Source: Vicia villosa (Eukaryota; Streptophyta; Magnoliopsida; Fabales; Fabaceae). From it: DNA of 64,000 nucleotides. Position numbers and translations under genes: made by a program. Shown piece after piece: positions 12,354-23,795 of the stretch (position 1 is the first letter of the stretch; the number at the start of each line of letters is the position of its first letter). The notes under the pieces were generated by a model, which worked only from the letters and a program-made list of their open reading frames with translations, ran no database searches and was not told the origin of the DNA. The DNA lies in the NCBI RefSeq assembly GCF_029867415.1, contig NC_081185.1:32502245-32566244 (forward strand). Direction: 5' to 3'.

Positions 12354-13055
12354 TACTCTATTTAGTTTCCTTGAAAATTTTGAAAAAGACATTTTTTTTA
12401 ATTTTTATGCATGAATGTATGAATTCAGACATAGATGTTTTCAAACATGGGTTCAAAGTGTTGTTATCACGAGCATGGATTCATGGCTATAACCACCCAA
12501 AAGGTAATGTACTAGGGATTTATTTGTACATGTAGAATGGTTCTAAATGGGATCTTAGAATCATTCAATCCATCTTTCGGATATTATATAACAACATTAA
12601 TTACTCATATGTGTTAATAATATTCTCAAGAGGACCTCATATGAGTGTAGTATCTGCGTGACAATTACTTTCACAATCATCGCTCTATGTCCTAAAAGGC
12701 TTAAGTGGGGGTAATGTGTTACTAAGGTCCTCAGATTTATTGGCTCCCAGTCAGAAAAAAGTAGTGCCATTAAGACAGCTTGCAAATGTCACCAGTAATT
12801 TCAGAAAAGACCTCCAATGAGTGGCAGAACTCTCAAGTTAGCTTGTTCGGGATTCCCTCCCTATAAGCTCTCCTGAGTTTTCAAGTCAACTTGTTCAGGA
12901 TTCACTCCCTATAAGCCATCCTGAATATACTGCCTCCTATCTTAATTTACGCTCAAGTTCGGGTATGATTTTGTCTCACCACAAGGTGAAATCAAGCCCT
13001 TTCCCGATACAACCCACAAAAATAAGCAAATGCACAAATAGCAGTGAATGAATGA
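12354..13055 (-). other. 5' untranslated part of the older Ogre element
   Basis: About 700 bp upstream of the ORF1 fragment. It has no open frame of note. It ends where the LTR of element B begins (TGTTTTCATACCCC at 13056). Two similar segments with TTGTTC(G/A)GGATTC and CTCCCTATAAGC lie at about 12840-12920. Confidence 0.5.
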
Positions 13056-13833
13056 TGTTTTCATACCCCAAAATTTGCCCTCTTATATTCAATCAAAAGT
13101 TCCTTAATTGCCCAAGAGCACTCAGGGTTCTATCAGACAAAGCTCCTCCTAATACAGGATCTCCAAGACTAGGTTTTGCATTTTATCAAAGGAGTTTGAA
13201 TCTATAAGGCCTCAAATGGACCTCAAGGTATCTCATATGTCTCAGACCATCTCCAGGAAAATTTTCAAGCTTTAGATCACAAGATTGTTCGGTCAATGGT
13301 TCAGATGATCAATAATCAACTATGTTGACCTGAAAGTCAACTATAGTCAAAATATAGTCAAACTTCAAGACTTTTGGTCAACATCAAGTATTTGAGGTTA
13401 TACCCATCATTTGATCAAAGGTTGATCATGATTCATTAATAAAAACTCAGAAATGAACAAAGTCAAAGGTTCAAATTAGGGTTTTTTAACTAAAAAAGTC
13501 AACTGAACTTTGACTGGTCATAACTTTCACATGGAGTATCAAACATTTCCCAACCAAAGCCTATTCTGAAGGAAATTAGATTCTCTACAACTTTGTCTCC
13601 CAAATAAAAACCAAATTTGGAAAGTTTCTATATCACTTCCAAATAAAATCCCAATCATGCAATTTATGAAGATTGAATGCAGTTTTGTAAACCTAATTCG
13701 TTCCTTATAAGTATCCAAATGTACTCAGATGCAGAGGGGGGAGAATATCGGCAAAAAGGAACCTAACAGAAGAAAAAAACGTTGAACAAGGTGAAGGTGC
13801 AGTCAAGGTTTCAGGACAATTCAACCAATTATG
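13056..13833 (+). repeat. 5' LTR of Ogre-like element B, first part
   Basis: Starts TGTTTTCATACCCCAAAATT, the usual opening of Ogre-type LTRs. It runs 778 bp until element A is inserted after TTATG (13829-13833), and resumes at 46821. It includes CCTTATAAGTATCC near 13706, a plausible TATA region. Bases 13610-13833 are found again, with a few changes, at 43357-43579. Confidence 0.75.
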
Positions 13834-16800
13834 TGTAGCAACCTGCCCTAAAAATTACAATTTAGAGTCGCCACCTATTCTACCAGGGCGAATAGGAAAC
13901 CCTACGCAGTTAAGAGATCGGGGTAAGATTATTATAATCAGGTCGAGGGAAGGTATTAGGCACCCCCAACCCTTTCCTAAGGTTTGCACTATAAGGTTAA
14001 GTTTATGACTAACATAAAGAAAGGTGATAGAAAGTTTAATAGGGTTAAAGGCTAATTATTTGAACATGATTAGAGTTTGGAGGAGGGGGACTCGCCTTGT
14101 TGCCAAGTGCCTACGTATCTCCTTAGGGAGAATCAGAGTTAACATAGTTCGGGCCCAAGGTTGTACGCCTTAGAATTAGAATTTAATTTGATATGGTTTG
14201 AAGGCTTTTTGAATGGCCTATCGTAGTTTTAGAAGTTGTGATTTGAAAGGCATTTTGAGTTTCCTGATTGCAGAATTGAAGAGATGAAAATCCGTAGTTT
14301 CGTGGTTTAGTGTGTTTTAAGATTTAGGCGTACAACCCTGATTTGATATGTTACCGTTAGGTGCGATGATCAATAGATTTGATCATTATAGTTAACGGAT
14401 TAAATAATGTATTGCTGGTTACTCTGACCGATAGATTCGATCGTCGCGGGCAGCAAATAAAATGTATTAAATTATGCGTTTTATCATTTTATTATTTTAT
14501 CTCTCGTCATTGCGACTAATAGATTTAGTCGGGTCGAGGAGAGAATTAATTAAGGGTCAATGTTTTGCCAAATGGGCAGTGGGATTGGGCAAACCCTAAT
14601 ACTTATAACCTTTATAGGGTTTTTGTGATTTTTTTATAAATATTGATTAAATAAATTAAATAGATATAATCGAAATATTCAGGAAAATCCTAAATCCTAA
14701 TTTAATCTAACCCTAATCTTATATCCTAATCCTAATTAAAATAAATTAATCTAATAAACATAATTAATTAATACTTAATTTAAATAATTAAACAATAAAT
14801 ATAATACAAAAAAAATTATATTAACAAAACCTGGCAATTATCCTGTGTAGCGCATTCTTGAAGTCTATGATAAGGTTGCAGCCCTTGGGGCGTTTGATCT
14901 GGAAAGCTGACGATCCAACGGTTGCCAGAGAGGGTACGCCATAGTCATGCGTACAAGGAATGTATTGAATCTGTAGACAACTCAACACTTTAAAGTGATA
15001 AAAATATTGTGACCCTGGCAGGGATCGAGCACGAGACCTTCCACTTGCAACATATCTCCTTTCACCAGTTTGACTGCATGACTAATTCGTTAGAGAGATA
15101 CCAATCAATTAACAAATATTTTAAACCAACAGTATATTGGAATTCAAAGCACATGACCAACGTGGGACCCAGGTGGCTTTGACCAACGAATTGGAGGCGG
15201 AGAGAGAATCGTGTTTTGTTGACTGCCGAATCAGAATGCACAGAAGTGCCACGCAACTGGTCAAAGAGGTCAGAAAAACCCAGCCACCGGACCGGAGACA
15301 CGCCAGTTATCTTCTCCGGTTGGTCTCAATCGTCGACCCTGCAAATACCAGCGAAAAAGAAAAGAAAACCGCCCAGATCGACGTAAAAACTTCCTCTGAT
15401 CTCAAATCTGGCCTTTTCTTAACTTGAAAAGCCCTGTAAATACGAATACGAAGCTTCCTCCTTCTCACGGCCCATCAATGGTGAAACTCGATCCTCTCAC
15501 CAAAACTCAGAAGCAGAGCGTTCAAATATTCTTAAACATTACTACTATCACGAATATATGCATATAATGATTCCATGTTGCTTAAAAATAAAAATTTGAA
15601 TCTAGAAAAATTTCCACGAGAAACCTTGCTTGGCCGTGAGGATTTAACAAGCTTCTGACTCCAAGAACGATTGGGATGGCTCCCTGGGGATCTCAGGAGG
15701 ACGATAGGGTGTTTGGGACAACCTGAAACTTTCAAGAAAGAATTTTGGATTGTGCCCTAATGTTGCATTATTTTCTTCTCTTTGAACCCTATTCTTCTCC
15801 CCTCTTTTTCGTCCTCCCCTGGGCTGCACATGTTATGAGGTATATATATGAGGTAATTAGGGCTTCCTTCTTGAAAGAAAATCACTTCATCTCTTGTACA
15901 AAATTTGATCAAATCTTTTTATCAAAACTTTTCAAAATTGCTCCTTTTTGCCTCTTACACTCATGCACGAAATTTATGTATTTTATGGACTATCTTGGAC
16001 CTCAAGACAAGTGAAAACCAAGCCCATATGCCATTGTTCCTTATTTCTACATTTTATTTAATTTAATCTTTGTTTTAAATGGAAATAATTCCAAAATAAA
16101 ATAGAATAAATAGCAAAGGGTGTGCTCTTGAGTGTAAAGATCAAGAATGGGCTTATGAATAAGTTTAGAACAAAAGAACTTAGGCCCATTTGGAAGAAAA
16201 TTGATTTTGACAAGCATTTCTCCTCATGCATCTCTTTACAAATGTTCAACTTCTGCGACTTGTATTTTGCTCAATCTTAATCACATAAATGCATTCTAGG
16301 ACTTTTTGGAAAGCTTAAAGAGTCCTCTAAATGACCCTTTTGGTTTCATCTCATTTGAAGCTTCCATGCTCAGGTTATGAGCTTTGCCCCAAAAGGTGTT
16401 TTTGTTGACTTTTTGGAGGACCTGTAATCTCTTTGACCATATCTCCAAAATGATGCATTTCTGGCCTTGGCATGTGAGAGGCAAAGTTGTAGAGAATCCA
16501 ATTTCCTTCAAAATAGGCTTTGAGTGAGAATTTTCTGATACACCATGTGGAAGTTATGGCCAGTCAAAGTTGAGTTGACTTTTCCTATAAAAAACCCTAA
16601 TTTTGGCCTTTGATTTTGTTCATTTCTGAGTTTTTATTAGTGGACCATGATCAACCTTTGATCAAATGATGGATATAGCCTCAAATACTTGATGTTGACC
16701 AAAATTCAGGAGCTTTGACTGTATTTTGACCATAGTTGACTTTTAGGTCAACATAGTTGATTGTTGATCATCTGAGCCATTGAGTGAGTAATCCTTGGAA

Positions 16801-16997
16801 TTGAAGCTTGACATTTGACATGGAGATGCTTTGGGACATATGAGGTACCTTGAGATCCATTCGAGGCCTTAGAGATTCAAAATCCTTTGATAAAATGCAA
16901 GACCCTAATTTTGAATAGGAGAGAGTGCTTTTGAGAAAATCCTTGAACCTTGAGTCATTGAAGATGAAATGATAAGGGCAAATTTTGGGGTATGACA
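13834..16997 (-). repeat. 3' LTR of element A
   Basis: In element sense it starts TGTCATACCCCAAAATTTGCC and ends GTTGCTACA; length 3,164 bp. Near its PBS-side end it carries TGGCGACTCT (a copy of the PBS start), a hairpin with stems TCTCC/GGAGA (14118-14131) and, further in, the tRNA-like segment at 15010-15100. Several plus-strand frames of 60-96 codons recur in the other LTR copy at 43580-46815; this follows from shared ancestry and I do not call them genes. Confidence 0.88.
15010..15100 (-). other. tRNA-like segment in LTR of element A
   Basis: On the minus strand GCTCGATCCC (15030-15021) matches the T-arm/B-box pattern. About 40 bases upstream, GCAGTCAAACTGG (15077-15065) is a weak D-arm/A-box. 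Similar segments in the same LTR region of B (47362-47445) and C (57556-57632) have better boxes. This copy is the most degenerate; it has no complete cloverleaf that I can draw. Confidence 0.45.
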
Positions 16998-17010
16998 GCT
17001 TCCCCTGTTC
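16998..17010 (-). other. Polypurine tract of element A
   Basis: In element sense GAACAGGGGAAGC directly precedes the 3' LTR. The same tract is at 59614-59626 in element C. It would prime plus-strand DNA synthesis. Confidence 0.8.
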
Positions 17011-17576
17011 AATCTTCTTAAACCTGAAGAATCAGATAGGCACGTCTGCCTATCGTGATCTAAAGGTAGAAGATAATTGGACACTGAAATGCCCTGAAAT
17101 TTGCATTTGTTGGAAAAAATTCCGTGGGAGATGGGCTTAAAGATGCCACCCAAGGTAAATACCCCTCTCTTTTGAATGTGAAGCAGATGCTTTCGAATGG
17201 AACCACTGTGTTTCGATTGTAGCACGGCCTGAAAAGGCAACCTGAATTTTATGCAATGTTATGATGCATGTAATGTATGGTGCAGTGAGCTTCTCAAAAT
17301 AAATGAGAGCAATGTATGTATATGCATTATGTATGAATGAGGTATGTTAGTTGAATGATGCATGATCGTTAGTTATGCTAGTTGAAGTATGTTAGTAACT
17401 CTGAAAAGAAAAATAAAACCTTTGTGTGTCATTGATCATGTCTTGGAGAAGATCACTACCGAGGGACTAACATGATAAACCCAATTGAGGACCCTTTCTA
17501 AAACCTTATGCTCGAGTGTGAGAGAAAAGAACTGTCCTGCTAAAGCCTGAGTCTTACATAGCAAGGACTTGATTAG
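17011..17576 (-). other. Element A body next to polypurine tract
   Basis: No gene. A single hairpin of the AGGGACTAAC class lies near 17440-17480, with ATCA and TGAT arms around CTACCGAGGGACTAACA. The same class is repeated in element C at 60855-60985. Confidence 0.6.
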
Positions 17577-18422
17577 CTTGCTATATTGCTAGCAAACTTT
17601 CGCAATTTGTGAACCCCACTTACTATAGTTCTAGTAAGTTTCCGTAGTTTGTGAACCCCACTTACTATAGTTCTAGTAAGTTTCCGTAGTTTGTGAACCC
17701 CAAAAGGATCACTTGCTATAGCTCTAGCAAGCTCACCTGCACCAATAGGATTACTTGTCATAGTTCTGACAAGCTCATCTGCACCATTTGGATCATCTGC
17801 CCTTGTTCGGACAAATTTCACCTACACCATTTGGATCATTTGCCCTGGTTCGGACAAATTTCACCTACACCATTTGGATCATTTGCCCTGGTTCGGACAA
17901 ATTTCACCTACACCATTTGGATCATTTGCCCTGGTTCGGACAAATTTCACCTACACCATTTGGATCATTTGCCCTGGCTCGGACAAATTTCACCTACACC
18001 ATTTGGATCACTTGCCCTGGTTCGGACGAGTTCACCTGCACCATTTGGATCATTTGCCCTGGTTTGGACAAATTTCACCTGCACCATTTGGATCATTTGC
18101 CCTGGTTCGGACAAATTTCACCTACACCATTTGGATCATTTGCCCTGGTTCGGACAAATTTCACCTACACCATTTGGATCATTTGCCCTGGCTCGGACAA
18201 ATTTCACCTACACCATTTGGATCACTTGCCCTGGTTCAGACGAGTTCACCTGCACCATTTGGATCATTTGCCCTGGTTTGGACAAATTTCACCTGCACCA
18301 TTAGGATTACCTGTCATAGTTCTGACAAGCTTACCTGCACCATTTGGATTATTTGCCCTGATTTGGACAAATTTCCAATGTATGAAAAAGATTCACTTGC
18401 TATAGCGCTAGCAAGTTTATCC
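17577..18422 (-). repeat. 43-bp minisatellite of covarying hairpins (class H1), element A
   Basis: About 20 units of roughly 43 bp. Each has a 7-8 bp stem around a 6-base loop. Stems differ but remain paired: CTTGCTA-TAGCTC-TAGCAAG, CTTGTCA-TAGTTC-TGACAAG and CTTACTA-TAGTTC-TAGTAAG. The central block of TTTGCCC-TGGTTC-GGACAAA units is more uniform, with one C-A mismatch. Because the period is not a multiple of three and lacks stops on the plus strand, all three plus frames are open here; that is a repeat artefact. Confidence 0.9.
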
Positions 18423-18469
18423 GTATAAAGTCCTTGACGTTATCCGGTAGATGTATGAAGATGACGCTC

Positions 18470-18632
18470 GCGACTCGAGGGCTGGAAAGGAAATGATATG
18501 TTTAGGAATTCACGACTCGAGGGTCGGAAAACACACCTATCACAACACGAGGGTTGGAAACTCATGACGCGTGGGTCGGAAAACACACCTATCACAACAC
18601 GAGGGTTGGAAACTCACGACTCGAGGGTCGGA
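18470..18632 (-). repeat. Minisatellite of CGAGG-loop hairpins (class H3), element A
   Basis: Five or so units of about 30 bp. Stems change in step while the loop holds: CGAC-TCGAGG-GTCG, CAAC-ACGAGG-GTTG and TGAC-GCGTGG-GTCG. Confidence 0.8.
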
Positions 18633-18856
18633 AGACTTTTGTAGTATGTGAATGCACTAGATGATATGCATATGCTAATGCGTATGTATGTATTCTGATG
18701 CTGACATCAATCCCAAGATTTTATCTCCTTATTGAACCTGTTTAAACCATATTTGCACCTACACCACGACTATGCTTATGCCGGCTTGGTAATATGGATA
18801 ATGCTTATGCATATGCGTAGTTTGTTTATGAGTGAAATAAACAACAAGGTTGCTAT

Positions 18857-19092
18857 CATCGGTAAGGTTACCGGGATACATCAATCAGGTGATCGGGTGA
18901 ATATCTCCGTAAGGTTGCTATCATCAGTAAGGTTATTGGCATCGGTAAGGTTACCGGAAAGCATCAATCAGGCGATTGGGAAGAATATCTCAGTAAGGTT
19001 ACTGGCATCGGTAAGGTTACCGAAAGCATCAATCAGGTGATTGGAAATAAACCAACAGTAAGGTTACTGTCATCGGTAAGGTTACCGAAAAG
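18857..19092 (-). repeat. Minisatellite of GG-loop hairpins (class H2), element A
   Basis: Repeated units give stems around a GG centre: TCGGTAA-GG-TTACCGA, CAGTAA-GG-TTACTG and CAATCA-GG-TGATTG. Imperfect versions such as CAGTAA-GG-TTATTG keep wobble pairing. Not found in the visible parts of B or C. Confidence 0.8.
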
Positions 19093-19204
19093 CAGGTGGA
19101 CAATGTGGTTTAGCACCAGAGTAATGACTTGGATGCTTTGATGTATGGGATAATGCTTATGCTCATGCATATGTTGACTGATGTAATGAGTGGAACAAAA
19201 TAAT

Positions 19205-19556
19205 GTCTCTTATAAGACTACCTGAAAAGGTTTCTGGCATGGATATGAAAATTTGTCTTAGAGAAGATTGCCTGAAAAGGTTCTTAGAAAGGATAGGGAA
19301 TGTCTTAAAGAAGACTACCTGGAGAAGGCTGAAAGGTGTCTTAAAAAGGGCTACCTGAGGAGGTTCTTGGAAAGGGCAATGAATGTCTTAGAAAAGACTA
19401 CTTAGAAAGGTTCTTAGCGAAGAATGTCTTGAAGAAGACTACCTGACGGGGTTCCTGGAAAGGATGATGAATGTCTTAGAAAAGACTACCTAGAAAGGCT
19501 CCTAGAAAGGATCGTAAGATTCGTCTTAAAGAAGACTTACCTAAGAAGGTGTGGTT
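19205..19556 (-). repeat. Minisatellite of AAGAC/GTCTT and ACCT/AGGT hairpins (class H6), element A
   Basis: Units of about 35-60 bp each contain GTCTT-(A/T)rich-AAGAC and ACCT-GAAA-AGGT type arms, with a further TTCT/AGAA or TCCT/AGGA pair. The array also occurs in B (52950-53305) and C (61575-61795). Confidence 0.75.
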
Positions 19557-19825
19557 TAATGTATTAACCAATGTATGTAATGCATGGTTTACATGTATTT
19601 GCATGATGCTCCAATGATAGGTTGTTGATAGCCAAAGCGTATATAACTCGCTGGAGTTGTAGGTTTGTTTGATAAGGTGGGGTGTGATGCTAGCGCGACT
19701 TCCCAATCCCTGTTTTTTTAGTTTTGAAGATCGTAGTTAGGAGAAAGATTTGTTTGAGGTTGTAAAGTGTGAGAACGCCTTTCCCTTATGCTTTGCGCCT
19801 TGCCCCAGTTTGGTTTTGTGAAATA

Positions 19826-19886
19826 CTCCACGCCTTTAACCTTTGGAGGTTCTCCACACCTTTAACCTTTGGAGATTCTCCATACC
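19826..19886 (-). repeat. Short array of AACCTTTGGAGGTT units (class H7), element A
   Basis: Two to three copies of CACCTTTAACCTTTGGAGG(T)TCTCCA-like units. AACCT and AGGTT form the arms. B (52505-52700) and C (62030-62320) have longer arrays. Confidence 0.75.
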
Positions 19887-19889
19887 TTA

Positions 19890-22430
19890 TGGATTTGATA
19901 TCCAATGCCCCAATGTTTAGTGGAAAAAAGGTGCTTGTGATTTCCAAGCCGTGAAGGAAGTGCCCCGAGAAATAACCTTGTCATATGCTTCGATGTTTAG
20001 ATTGAAGGGTATGCCCTTGATCTCCAGGATATGGAGGGCTATCATAGTGTTCTATCCTTTTGAATTTATCCCATGCTCCACATGCCCCTGATTTCTTCGA
20101 GATGTGACCCGAATCGATTGAACCTTAGGATGAATGCCCCTAGTTAATAGGATGATTGATTGCATGCCCCTGTGATCCTTGAAATTTTGCCCTTGTTTAG
20201 GAGACCCCCTAGATGTGGTTCCCCCATTCCAGAGTCTTTATTAGATGTGATCGCCTTTGATTAACCAATTTCGAGATCTCCTCGATGCTAAGTGTATATT
20301 CGTAGATGACATTGTATCCTTTGAGAAGTAACTCCAATGCGATGCGTGTGCAAGTTTTGAAATCAAAGTCCGTTATGAATTAGGACTGGATGATTAGAAG
20401 TGAACGCTTGAAGAAGCGTAGTGATTAGAAATAGTTTTAACAAACCTAGGAGTCAGTATAACAAAATCCTGCTTAATATGCTTTCGTAGTTAACCTTGCC
20501 TCAATTAGGACTTTTGAATGTTGTAACTTGGCCTGGTTCATGTTTTAAGAAACAATGGACATAAGGCTAAAAATTTTATTTATCCCACCCCTTTCTCCTT
20601 GATGTTCTCCAGATCCTAAAAATCCGCTTAATCCAATGAATGTGCTTTGTTTGCAAGATAATCGTTTCAGTTTTGATGTTAAGCAGAAGCCTTAGTAGAG
20701 ATCCAAGCACTGATAAAAATGTTGTAGAGATTCAAGCATTGATGTGAAGCTTTGCTGGTTTAGCAGTCACAAGATTATCCTTCGTACTTTGCTTTTGTTT
20801 TTTTCCCTTATTTTTGCATGAACCAATTCTTTTGAGTTTGATCCATCGAGATGCCCTAATTTTTGCCTAAGTCTTTTTGTTTTCTTTTATGGAATTTTCC
20901 ATTTTGACTTAGCGGGCGCTTTCCTCCTTTTTCTTTTGAATGCTTCTTTTGAGATTGATCCTTGGATATTGAATGTTGTGACTGCCATATTGACTTTGAT
21001 TTGCAAGCTTCGACTTTGATACTTCCTCGATCTTGAATGATGTATTGAGGAAGAAGATTGTTGTGAATGTTATCTCCATTGCTTCCTCAATCTTGGATGA
21101 ACGCGAGGAAGAAGATATGCTTGAACCTTTGCTTTGCTTGATCCTTATGCTTGAATCCTTTGCTTGAATCCTTGCATGGATTGACTGTTTCTCTTGACAA
21201 CCAAAATACACCATTGAATTAATTGAAATCTACCCTGCCCCTGGTTAAAATCAAGGTTTATTTGAAAAGTAGAAACAAACTCCAACTCCTGGCTCGAGGG
21301 GGTGACGAGGGATTAACATCCTTATATCTCCACTGTTTGGGATTTGAAATAATGCCTGTACATTGTCGGTTTGGTCTTACCTCGAAAGCATATGTTTAGC
21401 GAGACTTAGTTATTTGTATTCGTCATCCTCCCTTCAGTTTATTAATAAACATAAATTTGAAATTGAAAATAGCATAGAAGCGTGCGAATGGAAAATCGTA
21501 GTAGTGAGCGAGTGAATTGACTCCAAAACCTGCATGGTCATCCCATTAGAATTACTAATCCGAAGGTACAACTTTTATCCTGAGTAACACTTAGCGATCG
21601 TAGGGTTGAAATTCTGATATGGTAAAACCTATTGATCCTAGGGACAATCACCTTTGTAAATCCGCCGGTCTTGTTTTACTCCTTAGTTCATGAACTTGTA
21701 AAGGATAACCTTGAATTCTCCTTGGGCACGTCAAACATGTCAGGAATAAATTGTTAGCGGTGGGTTTTCGTCGTTTAGGAACTTCATGAGTTTCCTTTGA
21801 CTGAACCTCTTTTGCTTTTTCTAAGGATAGTATTATACCGTTCGCAACCTTCAGAGTTTGTAGGTTGATGAAGAAAACCTATGGCCCTTTTTCCCCTTGG
21901 TGTGGAGTTAACATCGTAGTTATGCATCTTTGTTCAGGATGTTGCCCCTGTTGGACTAATCCTTGCCCCTAGGTTATCGTAGAGCATCCTTGTAAATTTG
22001 ATATGTTCTAAGACGAACCCCTTTATGACTAGATATCCCTTGAGTGTATCTATGAGGGAACTCTTTTGATTGAACTAATCCTTGCTCGACGATATCCTTT
22101 GTTGTATTTATAATCCTATTACGACAAGGTATGGACATGCGGCTGGCATGGTGAAAGACATATTTTTCTTTTCTTAGTAAGGCTCATTCCTCCTTTCTCC
22201 ATAGTTTATGATCCTCTGGATTTTCTTCGGGAGTTCCGAGAAATCGGCTAGCACGGTAGGTGTGGATGCGGGTGAAGATAGAAATGCAAATGTAGATGCA
22301 AATGTATGACTACATGAAAATGTGAATGCATGCGTATGCGAGAGACTCCTTGTATTATAACTCCTTGTACGCAATGCAGATGTGTAACGTATAATCAAAG
22401 GGATAGCCTATGCGGATTTAGGGATGACAT
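19890..22430 (-). other. Conserved non-repetitive non-coding part of element A body
   Basis: About 2.5 kb without minisatellites. It matches B at about 49930-52500 (inverted) and C at 62340-64000. A small sense frame (21214-20909, 101 codons, opening MVYF and ending KKKEESAR) has a counterpart of 86 codons in B at 51195-51455 with the same ends. Whether either is translated is unknown; the middle parts are not fully collinear. Confidence 0.6.
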
Positions 22431-22749
22431 TAGACCCTAGCGAAATCCTTGCAAGATAGATGTTATGACACGCCAATGGAAATCCCTTAAATTAGGGAGT
22501 ATGCAGAAGGTAGAAGCTGGTGACCGTTCAAGACAGTCGCCAAGTCTCATGGCCATCGAGAGGCCGTTTGACGTGTACCAATGAAGTTTCCCCTCGTGGG
22601 AAGGTTCTCTATGCGGAACACAACCTATGTAGGGACGATATCGAATCAAGTGAAATCCCTACAGGCTAAGGATGAAAGATGTATAAATGGAAATCAAAAC
22701 CCTACAAGTTAGAGGGTGCGCGGGAATAAGCACGGGGTGACCGTTCAAG
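22431..22749 (-). repeat. Compound hairpin repeat (classes H8-H10), element A, first block
   Basis: Units of roughly 150-180 bp combine four hairpins: TCCCT-TAAAT-TAGGGA, GTGAC...GTCGC, TGGCC-ATCGAGA-GGCC(G) and a CCTTC/GAAGG pair. The same unit continues at 37961-38239 and 41574-41880 after the inserted elements. TCAAG at 22745-22749 is the left target duplication of the Tat element. Confidence 0.75.
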
Positions 22750-23699
22750 TGTTTACGGTGATTTCCGGTAAACAACCGCTAGTCTTCCAAACTATAATAA
22801 ATATGATTTGGTTACTCGCAGGATCGACTAGATTGATCCTAGGACATAGTCAAAAAGGTTGTTATTCATGATAGTTCGAATTATGTCTATGATTGGTGTG
22901 TCTCGAAATAAGAAATACTTAATCAAAGAAATAAAGATTAGCAATCACCTTGTTATACACGTAAATATAACATCAGCGAAGGGTAACTTAAAAATAAAAC
23001 ATAAGACAAAACTGTAAAAGTGCAAGAATCTTAAAGTGCAGAGAAGTTAAATGCTTCGAAAATTAAATGACATGAAAGTAACAAGTGCAGGAGTATAAAT
23101 GACATAAAGTAAATGAAAGGCAGTAATATCGAAAGATACTTGAATAAAGAGAAAAATACACATGTATTTAAATTGGTGTTGGTGTCATACGTACATTTCT
23201 CAGCGAAGTCTTTCTCTTAACACTTGATACTTGAGTAATATGTGAGTGATTTGTATAAAATGAACACACGGAATCCTAACATTAAGACCCTTATTTATAC
23301 TAGTTTCGACCCTAACGGTCCTACACTAATCTAATGCCACGTTGCCCACAGAAAATCCAGGGATGCCATTTGTCTTCGTGCGGTTACATAAACTATTTCG
23401 AAATTCAAATCATCTCGCCTGAATCTCCCTTCGACGCGTGGCAACATAATCAGAATCGAGAATGCCACGAAAACACGCTAAGCTTCAGTACTTCGCATAT
23501 TTCGCAAAAAACGTTTAAGTCCCAAAGACTATTCTTTTCGAATTTAGCTTCGGCGCTCACTATCTTTGTTTAAACATCATTCTCGAAGCATGGCCATCAG
23601 TAGCCATTTTTATCTTCAAAGATGATCATCAGTAACCATCTTCCTTTAAATTCCAAATCTTCGAAGGACATTCTTCTCAAACGAAATCTTCAGCTAACA
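22750..23699 (-). repeat. 3' LTR of Tat element
   Basis: In element sense TGTTAGCTGAAGATTTC to CACCGTAAACA. It is the same length as the 5' LTR at 37006-37955. A plus-strand 79-codon frame recurs in both LTRs but shows no domain. Confidence 0.95.
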
Positions 23700-23713
23700 A
23701 ATTGCCCCCAATA
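23700..23713 (-). other. Polypurine tract of Tat element
   Basis: The minus strand reads TATTGGGGGCAATT directly against the 3' LTR. Confidence 0.8.
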
Positions 23714-23795
23714 AATGCCTGTTTCGAAAAACAAGAGAAATAGGCGTTTCTTTCTATAACAAGATTTCGTTTTTTAGAGTTCCGAGACCATTGAC

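Noticed and set aside
15137..15427. 96-codon plus-strand frame, nearly identical at 44956-45246
   Set aside because: It lies in two copies of the same LTR; conservation follows from recent shared origin, and element C does not keep it. No domain recognised.
17693..18428. Three long overlapping plus-strand frames rich in His-Leu-Asp and Ile-Trp repeats
   Set aside because: The 43-bp repeat has no stop in this strand and shifts frame each unit, so all three frames are open. They are antisense to the element and the same frames are lost in B.
23334..23573. 79-codon plus-strand frame, repeated at 37590-37829
   Set aside because: It is within the two Tat LTRs, which are nearly identical overall; no independent sign of coding.
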